NCBI RefSeq assembly: GCF_036669915.1
Contig: NC_089315.1
Coordinates: 23,823,436-23,887,435 of the forward strand
Direction: 5' to 3'
Length of the DNA: 64,000 nt
Source: Pocillopora verrucosa
Lineage: Eukaryota; Cnidaria; Anthozoa; Scleractinia; Pocilloporidae
This document shows, in pieces, positions 11,737 to 22,027 of the stretch. The translations under genes were made by a program, and so were the position numbers. Position 1 is the first letter of the stretch. Each line of letters opens with the position of its first letter. The notes below the pieces were generated by a model. That model ran no database searches. It was not told the origin of the DNA and saw only the letters and a list, made by a program, of their open reading frames with translations.

Positions 11737-12564
11737 ATGACAACATGGTTTTGGATCCTTGGCTGGTTTCTTACAATCCTTACCATTACAGGGAACGGCC
11801 TCATTATCTTCCTGATTTGTAAGCGAAAGCAGCTTCGCACCAAAACCAACGCGTTTGTGGCGTCATTAGCTGTGGCTGATTTCTGTGTTGGGATGACTGT
11901 TGTTCCTGTGTTATTCATCTTTAAGGAAACAGTTTCAGAAACTGAACTATCAAATAAGGTCCAGCTCTACGTGAGGTTGTTTTTTGTGAGGGCGTCAGTC
12001 ACGAATTTATGCAGTCTGGTGTTAGATCGCTTCGTGGCCGTCGTGAAACCATTTAAATACTTGACATTTATGACGCGTAGCCGAGTAATTCCAATAGTTT
12101 TCTTATCATGGGCCTTTCCAACAATTTTTATCACAGTGAAAGCATCTCTCCACTTTGCCTTCCAAGTGCGACACCTCGATAACATCTTCAATTGGTTAGA
12201 CGCATTCAATTTTAAACTCGTCCCCTGTGTCATTTTAGTCTTCTGCTTTGCATGTATGCTAACTATTATTTGTAAGCACCATCGAAAAATGCGTACTCTT
12301 GTAAAACAAATACGTTCCAACGCAACCGTTTTCTTTCGACCTCAAGATAGCGCCGCTGTTAAAATAATGGCCATCGTTATTGTGGTGTTTCTGTTGTGCA
12401 GCGCAATCAGGTTCTATTGCAGGCTCAGTCCTCTTAGCCGCGGTAATATCGATTGTGATATTCTTCACGTAAAAATACTTATTATAGTTTTAAACTCAGC
12501 TGTAAACCCTATAGCTTATGCGGTATATAAGAGAGACATTAAAAAAAAAAAAAAAAAAAAATGA
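11737..12564 (+). CDS. Rhodopsin-like (class A) GPCR 1, intronless, 275 aa
   Basis: A single-exon seven-transmembrane receptor of the plasma membrane. It shows GNG in TM1, LAVADF in TM2, LDRFVAVVKP (a DRF form of DRY) after TM3, and NPIAY in TM7. It lacks several class A hallmarks: no Cys at 3.25 and none in the second extracellular loop, so no conserved disulfide; TM6 reads LLCSAIRF with neither Trp 6.48 nor Pro 6.50. The N-terminus is very short (MTTWFWILGW leads directly into TM1), without a glycosylation site. Ligand unknown. The end differs from its paralogue: a run of 21 A (12541-12561) codes seven Lys and then TGA, replacing the KELKRMTRMNFSE tail. AATAAA follows at 12583-12588. A TATA-like box lies about 100 bp upstream of the ATG. 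Confidence 0.85.
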   Translation: MTTWFWILGWFLTILTITGNGLIIFLICKRKQLRTKTNAFVASLAVADFCVGMTVVPVLFIFKETVSETELSNKVQLYVRLFFVRASVTNLCSLVLDRFVAVVKPFKYLTFMTRSRVIPIVFLSWAFPTIFITVKASLHFAFQVRHLDNIFNWLDAFNFKLVPCVILVFCFACMLTIICKHHRKMRTLVKQIRSNATVFFRPQDSAAVKIMAIVIVVFLLCSAIRFYCRLSPLSRGNIDCDILHVKILIIVLNSAVNPIAYAVYKRDIKKKKKKK

Positions 12565-14504
12565 TAAGAATGAACTTTTCGGAATAAAACACAATTCTGG
12601 AGAATAATTTTCAAAATTCGTAAGAAGAGTAGAAATAGAGAGGAAATACTTTTCCAAGTTTTTACCTCAGCTGTTTTAACAGCTAAAAGGTTAAAACCTT
12701 TTATCTTATGCGATATGATAGAATTCAAGAAAGAGCTTAAAAGAATGAACTTTTAAAAATGACTCTACAATCATAGAGAATAAATTGAACATTGGTTAAT
12801 AGAGTACAAATGGAGAGAAAATACTTCTTTAAGTTTTTAATTCAGCTGTGAAGCCTAAAGTTAATGCGTAATTCTCCCTGCTGTCTGTCATACAATTCTT
12901 AGAATGTTATTTCAGAGAGTATAATGTTGGATCAACTAATAAATCCTTAATTGATCTATATTTTGTTGTTCTCATCACTTGACTGTTTGATATCGTAAAG
13001 AGGAAACTCTGTCTCGGTCACTCATGGGAGCAAAAAATTGAGGACAATTTTATGAAGTCACAAGAGTCGGTCCACTTAACGTACACAAGTGATTGCACTT
13101 CTAAGAGTGAAACAGATTTTCATTTTCAAGGAGATTCAGCGACCGCAAAGTAAAACTAATGATAGGAAAAAAGCAAACAGATTGTTGAAAAAATTCCAAG
13201 CGAATCATGTTTATTAAAATCTTAAAGGAGCGACAGCTTCACACATTTCAGTGAGCAGTTTGTTAGGCAGCGACAGAAAATTTTACAAGGTGTTGGGAAT
13301 ATGTTCCCTTGCAAGCTTACACCAAGCCAAGACTACATAAATAGGATAACTGAGTCTTTCAGCTGCAATTAATATTGGTTTTCGCATCTGTTTGTCTTTT
13401 GATCTTAGAGCATTTTTGCGACAGTTGACAATACAAACTTACGATGTTTCGCTTAAGACAACTGAATTATAGAGGAGTTTTGCTGCAGAAGGGAAATAAT
13501 TAAGATATTCCATCAAAAACTTTCATGTAGGAGTCGATTGTTAGACAGGTGTTTAGACCTTATACGGGGTTAGAATTAAATCGTTTTTAACCTTTTTCGC
13601 ATACAAATGTGAAGCATATTTCTTCCAACTACGTCTTATGGGGTTTAGAGTCTAAGGTAGGCCAAGCTGAGGGCGACAAAATATAAACAACAAAGATTTT
13701 TCACAAGCTATCAAATTCAGTAAAAAAATTATTCTAACACCAGCTTAGCTTAATCTTGTTTTGAATTTGGCATTTGCACATTTGTACAATATGTAAATTA
13801 AGGGTGACTTAGGGCCCGTTATTCAAACAAAGTTTGACCGTTGTTTGACAAAACTGCGTTCTAAACTTTAAATCTTCAGTTAAGCCACAGCTTTCACCAG
13901 AACAGTTATTTCTGCGAACAGTGTCAAGAGGGCCAAAAGTTAGTTGTAGAAGGACGTTTATTCAATTTAAGCAACCCTCTCACAGAGAATACCCGAGGCC
14001 CACTGATTGTGTAAAACCGCCGTATGGGTTAGACCTACTTTTAATAACCGGCCCAGAGAGTTTAACCCATTGTTAGTGGCTAAACAGGGGCCAATGACCA
14101 AATAGGCATGGCCAGACCTACTTGGAATTTTTTTAGGCAAGGGGGGGAAATATATTTTGAGAACCACGGTTTTAGCTAAGAATTTTCAAATTTGTAAAAT
14201 TGAAGAGGTTTTTACAGATGATTCCTGGAAAGCAGTTGGCAAATTAGGTAAGGATGGCTCATGTACTTTACAGAAAACGCGGTTTATGTTATACCCATTC
14301 TTTCTTAAATTTAAGTGGTATAAATACCTTGTCTAAAACAGTAGTGTGATACAATAACAAACGAGATATATCGGTTCCAAAATAGCGTCACGTGAACGGC
14401 CTTCATTAATTTAAGAACAAGTTTTATAAATACATTTTACTCTTTCTTGTAATAGCCGAAAAACAGTCCGAAGATTGGTTGTGCCATCATTGGTACTTCA
14501 TCTA

Positions 14505-14730
14505 GGTACTTCGACATGATTCAGCGCGAGAGTTACTTCCACTGGTTTGACTGGTAAGACGTTGTTTGTTTGTTTTTTTTTTTTTCCTTTTTTAGGTCTA
14601 GCGGAGTTGTTAGAAATTACCAAGCAAAATTAAAGTAATCCACGACTTTCTTCCTTGAGGTGTTGTGCAAAAATAGATGAGAAGTCCGATGAATGGATTT
14701 GTCCTTCATGTGAACAGTTATCCCAGAAAA
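14505..14730 (+). pseudogene. Possible PHD-finger relic
   Basis: The frame at 14655 reads CCAKIDEKSDEWICPSCEQL, which resembles the second half of a PHD zinc finger (spacing up to W-I-C-P-S-C). About 150 bp upstream another frame reads ESYFHWFDW, ending at a GT, similar to the W(Y/F)HW block of PHD fingers but without its cysteine. Stops separate the two. PHD fingers also occur in retroelement proteins, so a transposon remnant is likely. Weak evidence. Confidence 0.3.
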
Positions 14731-15051
14731 TCAGTTTTCCACAAAAAAAAAAATTCCCGGCTACACGCATGCTACTCCAGTCTCTGATCGACCTTGCTGA
14801 ACTAGAAAGACTCTACCTTCTTTTTGTTATGTATGTTTGACACATTGGTGTTTTCACATTGATATTTCATTGTTCCGCCTCGAGACACACGGTTAAACAA
14901 TACTCACGAGCAAGGAGTTGAGATATAAACTTATTAACTTTTACTACTTTTATCATCCAATTACAGGTCGGAGCCATTCCTGTATTTAGTCGCTAGTCGA
15001 GAATTATTCACTCACATGTAATCAGTTGTACCCGTCCCAAGACAGTTATTA

Positions 15052-15415
15052 GGGAGCTTAAGCAAACCACGACGACGACGGCAACGAGAACGTCATCAAA
15101 CAAAAGGTTTAATGAGCAGAACAATGGCTATGCACGTGCGTTATAAATCTTTGTACATTTCTTTGCATCCTCTGCAAAACAACAACGTGAAATGACCAAA
15201 TTCTGCGTCCTGTACGGAACGTGGACGACGACGGCTAATATTTCGTATTTCCATTTGGAATTACACGCCACCATTACACATTTAGCTCGAGCACGTTTTT
15301 AGAGCCATTAACGAACCGAACAGATCTAGACAACTGCGAATTTCGCTCATAAAATATAAATTCATTTTTTACTTGGCGTCGTACCCGGCGTCGTCGTCGT
15401 GGTTGCTTAAGCTCC
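15052..15415. mobile_element. MITE with terminal inverted repeats, PIF/Harbinger-like
   Basis: A 364-bp element with ends 'ggagcttaagcaaaccacga' and, inverted at the right end, 'ggagcttaagcaaccacgac', followed on both sides by CGA/CGT-rich runs. The direct flanks are TTA (15049-15051 and 15416-15418), the target size of PIF/Harbinger elements. The matching place in unit 1 (near 9375) has no insert. No coding capacity. Confidence 0.7.
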
Positions 15416-15496
15416 TTAATGAATGAACGAAGACCTCGTGCAAAAATTAAATACACAAGGGCCACCATTTTTGCCAGTATTACTAAATAATTTCTT

Positions 15497-15608
15497 ATGG
15501 TGCTTACAAATAATAGTTAGCATACATGCAAAGCAGAAGACTAAAATGACACAGGGGACGAGTTTAAAATTGAATGCGTCTAACCAATTAAAGATGTTAT
15601 CGAGGTGT
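15497..15608 (-). pseudogene. Inverted 112-bp fragment of the GPCR gene
   Basis: This stretch is the reverse complement of GPCR 1 bases 12171-12282 with one mismatch in 112 by my reading. It covers the end of the second extracellular loop and TM5. At the one mismatch it agrees with GPCR 2, while elsewhere it agrees with GPCR 1. It sits 81 bp from the end of the MITE, within DNA that otherwise aligns with unit 1 near 9440. Confidence 0.85.
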
Positions 15609-17554
15609 GGCTCTTATCTTTGCAATATTCACTAAAAATTCAGTGATTCCAGTGTCTTCTCTTGACCAATATCTTTGTTCTTCCATTCGTCTGACAACAT
15701 TCGTCTTCCTCAAAGTAGAAAATATGTTGGTGATTAGGGAATGCTTACTTTAATGAGGAAAATAGCGAAAGCAAAATTTTGTGTAATTGCTTTGCTCTTT
15801 GACTCAATAACAGAAGAAGGGAAAGTATCAAAATTTCAAAATGTTAATTACAGTGAAGCCACCGAGGAAAAGAGTCATAACAACTCCACGTGGCTGTATT
15901 CAAATACAAAATGAAGTCCCCAATACATTTAACAAGCAAAACAATTTTCTTTGAGAGTTTCGCCAAAACTATTTTACAGTCATTGGCTCTGCTTTTCTTA
16001 AAGTCAACTCCCTAATTCAGTCGAATTTCAAATTAAAGAGCCGCTCAGACCAAGCAAACAATTCATGCTACGTCATTGAACCGAGATGATACGACTCGTT
16101 TAGATTGACTATTTTCCAAGGGCAATGTTCACCTGTTGCTTTTGTGACATGAAAGTGCTTTCGTTGCTTTTTTACAGGTCCAGCTTCTTTTTCCTTCCAG
16201 AGCACAATGTTATGTTAAGCACAGCAGACAACACGTCTTCACTCTGCGATGGACGGCTGGTTTGCTGAAAATATAACAGCTTCTGATGAATATGGATTAA
16301 CAACTGCGGCTGCTACGTCGCACGTTTGGTTCGGAATTCTGTTTGCACGCTCAATCAGCTAATCAAGAATCAAGCTAAATGAAGACATTGTGAGTGACGG
16401 ATTGGCATGTGACAAGAGGAAAAAATTCACAGCTACTCTGTGACAAGGAAATTACTCTGATAATTTTAGAGACTGACTAATTTTAGAGCTAATTTGGAAG
16501 ACCAATATTATTAAAAGCAGTAGATCTCTGAGATGAATAAAGAAATATAGAGGGTCTCAATTAGAAAGTACACGAAGAAATGAAAAGTTGTTCGTTTTCC
16601 TCTTACGGAGGGACTGTAAAATAAAAAAAAAAGAACGGAAAATGATGATGACCCTTTGTATTAACGGTGAAGAAAGAAACATGAAGAATTTAACGTATTG
16701 TTCCTCTCTCATGAAGGATTAACGAGATTGAAAGTACGCAAGATGATTTCAAAGCTCTGTCGTTCTATAACACAAGGAGAAAGCGGCATGAACCCTCAGT
16801 TACTTCTTATTGAGAAAGTGACCAGCGTACGGCGCATCAAGCTGCAGTAGTCCTAACAGTTAGAAATGACAAGAGGAAAAATAAAGGAAAATAAATTTGA
16901 AAGGTTTTTGAGGAAGATGTTCATTCATCTTGTCTTGAATGTGAGACGAAGGAAAAATCATTTTGAGTCCCCCCAAGACTTTCTGATTTCGCCCCCTGAT
17001 GTTCCACCGAGCCACAGAGACTCCCTGATGAGCCACGCCATTATCAGGTCCATATGTGACACGCATCCTGCTTATAGCTACAATACTGTTGTCAAAAGTG
17101 AGTGAGAGAGAGACAAGAAGAATAATTGAAAATCTACCTTTAATTTTCATTTGGAACGAATGTTTCCTGAAATCACACAACAACCTGACGCAAGTCGATA
17201 AGCTGAGTGCAAAACCCGAACTTTCAGGGCATATCTATCAAATGAATTATTTACCGATGTCTCCAAAGCTAACCTAAAACCTTTAATTGAGACGTAAAGT
17301 ATACCAACTTTTAACAATTACGAAAAAAATGTTTGAAAAAAAAAATTGAAGGCACTTCTAATCTCAGTTCTTTCCTCAGCTAGACAAAATGTTTGACACT
17401 ATTTTTCGAAAACTTGGGTCAATTTTGGATTAGAAAGAAAATTGTAGATATTCTTAACACATCTTAACTAAAAATAACAAAGCGAGAGTCCTGACACGTG
17501 ACATTGTTTACGATTTTTTTTAACAAATCTTCAGGCGAAGGACACGAACACGAA

Positions 17555-17657
17555 TATATATACAGGATATTCAGCAGGCGAATATAACTTCCGTATTCAA
17601 GGGCCTTTAATTTCTCGACAACGAGCAGGATAACATTTTTAATCATCTAGTTGAAAC
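17555..17657 (+). promoter_or_regulatory. Candidate TATA promoter and 5' leader of GPCR 2
   Basis: TATATATA at 17555-17562 is at the same distance from the start codon as the TATA box of GPCR 1. The sequence has diverged between the two copies at the box but is conserved close to the ATG. Confidence 0.4.
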
Positions 17658-18506
17658 ATGAAAACGTGGTTTTGGATCTTTGGCTGGTTTCTTTCAATCC
17701 TTACCATTACTGGGAACGGCCTCATTATCTTCCTGATTTGTAAGCGTAAACAGCTTCGCACCAAAACCAACGCGTTTGTGGCGTCTTTAGCTGTGGCTGA
17801 TTTCTTTGTTGGGATGACGGTTGTTCCTGTGTTATTTATCTTAAAAGAAACAGTTTCAGAAACTGAGCTAGCAGATGAGGTCCAGCTCTATGTGAGGTTG
17901 TTTTTTGTGAGGGCGTCAGTCACGAATTTATGCAGTCTGGTATTGGATCGCTTCGTGGCCGTCGTGAAACCATTGAAATATTTGATATTTATGACGCATG
18001 GCCGAGTCATTCAAGTGGTTTTCTTGTCATGGGCCTTTCCGGCAATTTTTATCACAGTGAGAGCATCTCTCCACTTTGCCTTCCAAGAGCGACACCTCGA
18101 TAACATCTTTAATTGGTTAGACGCATTCAATTTTAAACTCGTCCCTTGTGTCATGTTAGTCTTCTGCTTTGCATGTATGCTAACTATTATTTGTAAGCAC
18201 CATCGAAAAATGCGTACTCTTGTAAAACAAATACGTTCCAACGCAACCGTTTTCTTTCGACCTCAAGAAAGTGCCGCCGTTAAAATAATGGCCATCGTTA
18301 TTGTGGTGTTTCTGTTGTGCAGCGCAATCAGGTTCCATTGCGGGCTCAGTTCTCTTAGCTGTGGTAATATCGATTGTGATATCCTTCGCGTAAAAATACT
18401 TATTACAGTTTTAAACTCAGCTGTAAATCCTATAGCTTATGCAGTATATAAGAGAGACATTAAAAAAGAGCTTAAAAGAATGACAAGAATGAACTTTTCG
18501 GAATAA
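17658..18506 (+). CDS. Rhodopsin-like (class A) GPCR 2, intronless, 282 aa
   Basis: Close paralogue of GPCR 1, in the second tandem unit, with the same start (ATG after 'ctagttgaaac'). It shares GNG, LAVADF, LDRFVAVVKP and NPIAY, the absence of the 3.25 cysteine and loop-2 cysteine, and the TM6 sequence LLCSAIRF. The C-terminal tail is normal here (RDIKKELKRMTRMNFSE). The TAA stop at 18504-18506 overlaps a polyadenylation signal AATAAA at 18502-18507. It runs towards the 3' end of DIS3L, whose stop is 1,045 bp away. Ligand unknown; a taxon-restricted cnidarian receptor clade is my inference. Confidence 0.87.
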   Translation: MKTWFWIFGWFLSILTITGNGLIIFLICKRKQLRTKTNAFVASLAVADFFVGMTVVPVLFILKETVSETELADEVQLYVRLFFVRASVTNLCSLVLDRFVAVVKPLKYLIFMTHGRVIQVVFLSWAFPAIFITVRASLHFAFQERHLDNIFNWLDAFNFKLVPCVMLVFCFACMLTIICKHHRKMRTLVKQIRSNATVFFRPQESAAVKIMAIVIVVFLLCSAIRFHCGLSSLSCGNIDCDILRVKILITVLNSAVNPIAYAVYKRDIKKELKRMTRMNFSE

Positions 18507-19551
18507 AACACAATTCTGGAGAATAATTTCAAATTTCGTAGGAAGAGTAGAAATAGAGAGGAAGTACTTCTCCAAGTTTTAAGCTCGGCTGTTTTAACAG
18601 CTAAAGAGTTTAAAGAATGAACACTTGAGAATGACTCTACAATTAATCATGTAGAATAATAACATTGGTAAAAAGAGTACAAATGGAGAGATAATACTTT
18701 TTTAAAATTTTAAACTCAGCTGTGAAGCCTTCAGCTTATGCATCATTTAAGAGAGACAAAGATGGAGCAAATCGATTGATCATTTCAACCTTTCCACTCC
18801 TAAGATCTCATTAGTAATTCTCCTCGCTGTCTGCCATACAATTGTTAGAATGTTACTTCAGAGAGTATAGTGTTGGATCAAATAATAAATTAATTGATAT
18901 ATATACATATATATTTTTATGCTCATCTCTTGTCTGTTTGATATCGTAAAGAGGAAATTCTGTCTCGTTCACTCATGGGAGTAAACAATTGAGGACAATT
19001 TTATGAAATCACAAGAGTCGGTCTATTTAACGTACACAAGTGATTGCACTTCTAAGAGTGAAACAGATTTTCATTTTCAAGGAGGTTAAGCGACCGCAAA
19101 TTAAAACTAATGATAAGAAAAAGCAAACAGATTGTTGAAAAATTCTGAGTGAATCGTGTTTATTAAAATCTTAAAGGAGCGACTGTTACACACATTTCAG
19201 TGAGCAGTTCGTTAGGCAGTGACAGAAAATTTTACAAGGTGTTGGGAATATGTTCCCTTCCAAGCTTACACTAAGCCAAGGCTACATAAATGGGATAATT
19301 GAGTCTTTCAGCTGTAATTAATATTGGTTTTCGCATCTGTTTGTCTTTTGATCTTAGAGCCTTTTTGCGACAGTTCACAATACAAACTTACAATGTTTCG
19401 CCTACGACAATTGAATTATGGAGGGGTTTTGCAGCAGAAGGGTTTTTATAGATTTCAAGCTAGAGTCGGTGCATTTAGTAATGTTGTTGCTTAAAAAGCT
19501 TTCGTGCATGGCAGAAAAGTCTAACGGAAAAGTTATGCTCATCATCTCTTC

Positions 19552-22027
19552 TTAAACATCATCATCTCTCAGCGACATTTCTCTGAAGAATTCCATTAGA
19601 CAGTATAAGCTCACACTCTCGTGCGTTTGGCCAAACTCGGATTTGAGTTTGGCAAAGTCACTGTCAAGACCTTGCCGGGTTCCAACAACTTTGTCCTGGT
19701 CATTTCGGCTCGACTTTACCTCCTAACCGACACAAAAAAGTTATGTAAATCATTCCCACACGAGACAAAGTGATAAATAAATATTCAAGAGAATCATCAC
19801 GAACGATACCTTAATAAGTTCACTCCTTTTCATTTTGTGTGAATCTTCATCTTGAGATTCCATTTCACCCGGTGGAGGACTCTGTCTCGTTTCCATAGAC
19901 AAAAGGTCCAGCTTCAAGGACTGAGCATGCGCACGGGCTTCGGCGACGGAAATTCGCACCTTAAAAAGAAATAATTAAGATATTCCAAAAAAACTTTCAT
20001 GTAGGAGTCGGTTGTTAGACAGTCGTTTAAACCTTATGCGGGATTAGAATTGAATCGGTTTTAACCTTTTTCGTATACAAACGTAAAGCATATTGCTGCT
20101 AACCACGTCTTATGGGGTTTAGATTAGGGTAGGCCAAGCTGAGGGCGACAGAATATAAACAACAACGATTTTTTTAACAAGCTATCAAATTACATGAAAA
20201 AAATTACTCTAACACAGGCTTAGCTTATCTTGTTTTGAATTAGGCATTTGTACATTTGTACAATATGTACATTACGGGTGAGTTAGTGCCGGTTATCTAA
20301 ACAAAGTTTAACCGTTGTTTAACAACACTAGGTTCTAAACTTAAAATCTTCAATTTGGCCGCACCTTTTATCAGAAAAGCCATTTCTGCGAACAGTGTCA
20401 AAAGGGCCGAAAGCTGGTAGTGGAAGGATGTTTATTCAATTTAAGCAACCCTCTCACAGAGAATACCCGAGGCCCACTGATTGCGTAAAACCGCGGTATG
20501 GGTTGGACCTTCTTTTAAATAACCGGCTCAAAGAGTTTAAGCAAACCTGGACGTGATCAAATAGTCGAAAATCAAATGATCCCACTGCATTCTTAACTGT
20601 GATGTGAAATTCGTGACAGGAAAGCGATCCTTTGAGGGTAAAAAAATTGACACAAAAATCAGTTTCACTTCTCTGTGTACGATCACATTGTAAGGTAGGT
20701 CTATAACTATTCATAAAAACTCTTTAGCACTGGTTGTAGTTATATTGTTTTCGTTATTGAACATGACGAATAAATAGAGCGTAAAGTTAAAAAGGAAAAA
20801 AACTAGGAAATTTCCAAAATAGAGGTATATTTTACTTTAGACACTGTCTCTACCGGAGGTCTTTGTCCTAAATGTATTTTTTTCCAGAAATTATAATGAT
20901 TATGATTAACTGGTAACAGGAAATGAGGGAAGGGATTTTATGAGATTCATTGTCGACAAATTTTGAGACTACTGCTTGGCAGAAGATTCCCGCTCCATAA
21001 CCGTTCAAAGGAACACTGGACTTAAACCACTGGCGGTTTTGATAAGTCGAGTAAACGAGAACGCCGATAAAAACTAGGCAATGACGTAAATCTGAGGAGG
21101 TCTCATAAGCTCACCGATACACAAACCTAGGCGGAACTGAAGAACGAATTTACTGACCTGGGCCAAAATACACTGATTCCTCTGATATGTGAGAAGTTAC
21201 TACTTGTCCTGTTTTGTCCTTGAGATAGACTGGACCTTTTAAACCATAACTGAAAAGGGAAAAATCATCAATAAGAAATCAATTACTTTAACAAAGTTAT
21301 AATGTAAGGTTACCTTTAACAAAGGGAAACGCTGAGCAAATAAAACTTTATCCCTTGATTTCCTGATGTTAGGCATGTGTATGGGATAAAACATTGAGTG
21401 GAAAACCTGCTATTAATTTGAAGTTCAGGACCGCTTTGAGAAGCATAAACGTTTAAGAATGTAACGTTAGTTCGTCAAGAATTACTACCTGCCTCTTTCA
21501 TTTTTCACCTATCAAGATGAAAAACATACTGGCAATTAGGCGTTTCTGTTCAATTCGACACTTGAATATCAAAATTTTCTCACTCTTCAAATATCGCAAA
21601 AACCACTCTAACTCTTTGAGTCGCGGGAGTGATAGGGATGTAAATTCTCCTTCTTTTTTAATAGAACATCTTTGGAAGACCATTAATGAGAATGAAGGAA
21701 GTTATCAGCTATAAGAGATAGATTGTATATGATACCAAACTTCCTAAACAAGTTAACAACGAGCTGTATCACCGGATATTTGTAAGGGTACACCCACTTC
21801 AACAGTTTAACCCAAGGAACATCAAAAGGGAGTTACAAGTCATCTTTAGCTTCATCCACTATGAGAATGTAAATTAATATTTACCGAGGAACCAATACTA
21901 GGAAACCATTGGCTCTGAGGCTGAAAATAACAGCGTCACAGTTTCGTCTCTCATCGTCTTCAGATAAATCTTGGAAAAACAAGCATTGAAAAAGATCCAC
22001 AGATTCCTTCTGGGCGTTCTGAGCAGC
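19552..22027 (-). other. DIS3L: DIS3L exons 27-31 (S1-like region and C-terminus)
   Basis: Exons: 27 21885-22027, 28 21158-21249, 29 20547-20629, 30 19810-19959, 31 19552-19695. Exon 27 begins [20 protein letters not shown], exon 28 gives [14 protein letters not shown], exon 29 ends [10 protein letters not shown], exon 30 begins [14 protein letters not shown], and exon 31 ends [14 protein letters not shown]. The last two exons sit inside the second GPCR duplication unit. The gene converges on GPCR 2, whose stop lies 1,045 bp away. Confidence 0.88.

Larger units (their letters stand above)
9305..14065. repeat. GPCR duplication unit 1
   Basis: About 4.8 kb that matches 14993-20537 in the same order: upstream DNA, GPCR gene and downstream DNA. 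Similarity starts at 'agaattattcact' and ends near 'agagtttaa'. The 3' end (about 13490-14065) matches DIS3L intron 29/30 DNA of unit 2 but without exons 30 and 31. I find no other coding sequence in 9305-11020 or 12590-14065; short frames there are not conserved between the units. Confidence 0.75.
14993..20537. repeat. GPCR duplication unit 2
   Basis: Second copy of the unit. It has three differences from unit 1: a MITE at 15052-15415, an inverted GPCR fragment at 15497-15608, and DIS3L exons 30-31 with their flanks at about 19440-19960. Outside these the order is collinear. 15700-17200 and 18510-19440 show no gene. Confidence 0.75.

Noticed and set aside
11967-12320. 117-codon minus frame inside GPCR 1
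   Set aside because: Shadow of the receptor gene; the plus frame has all the membrane segments and motifs.
12541-12561. Poly-A tail of a retrocopied GPCR
   Set aside because: DNA beyond the A run stays collinear with unit 2, so this is an internal expansion, not the end of a retrocopy.
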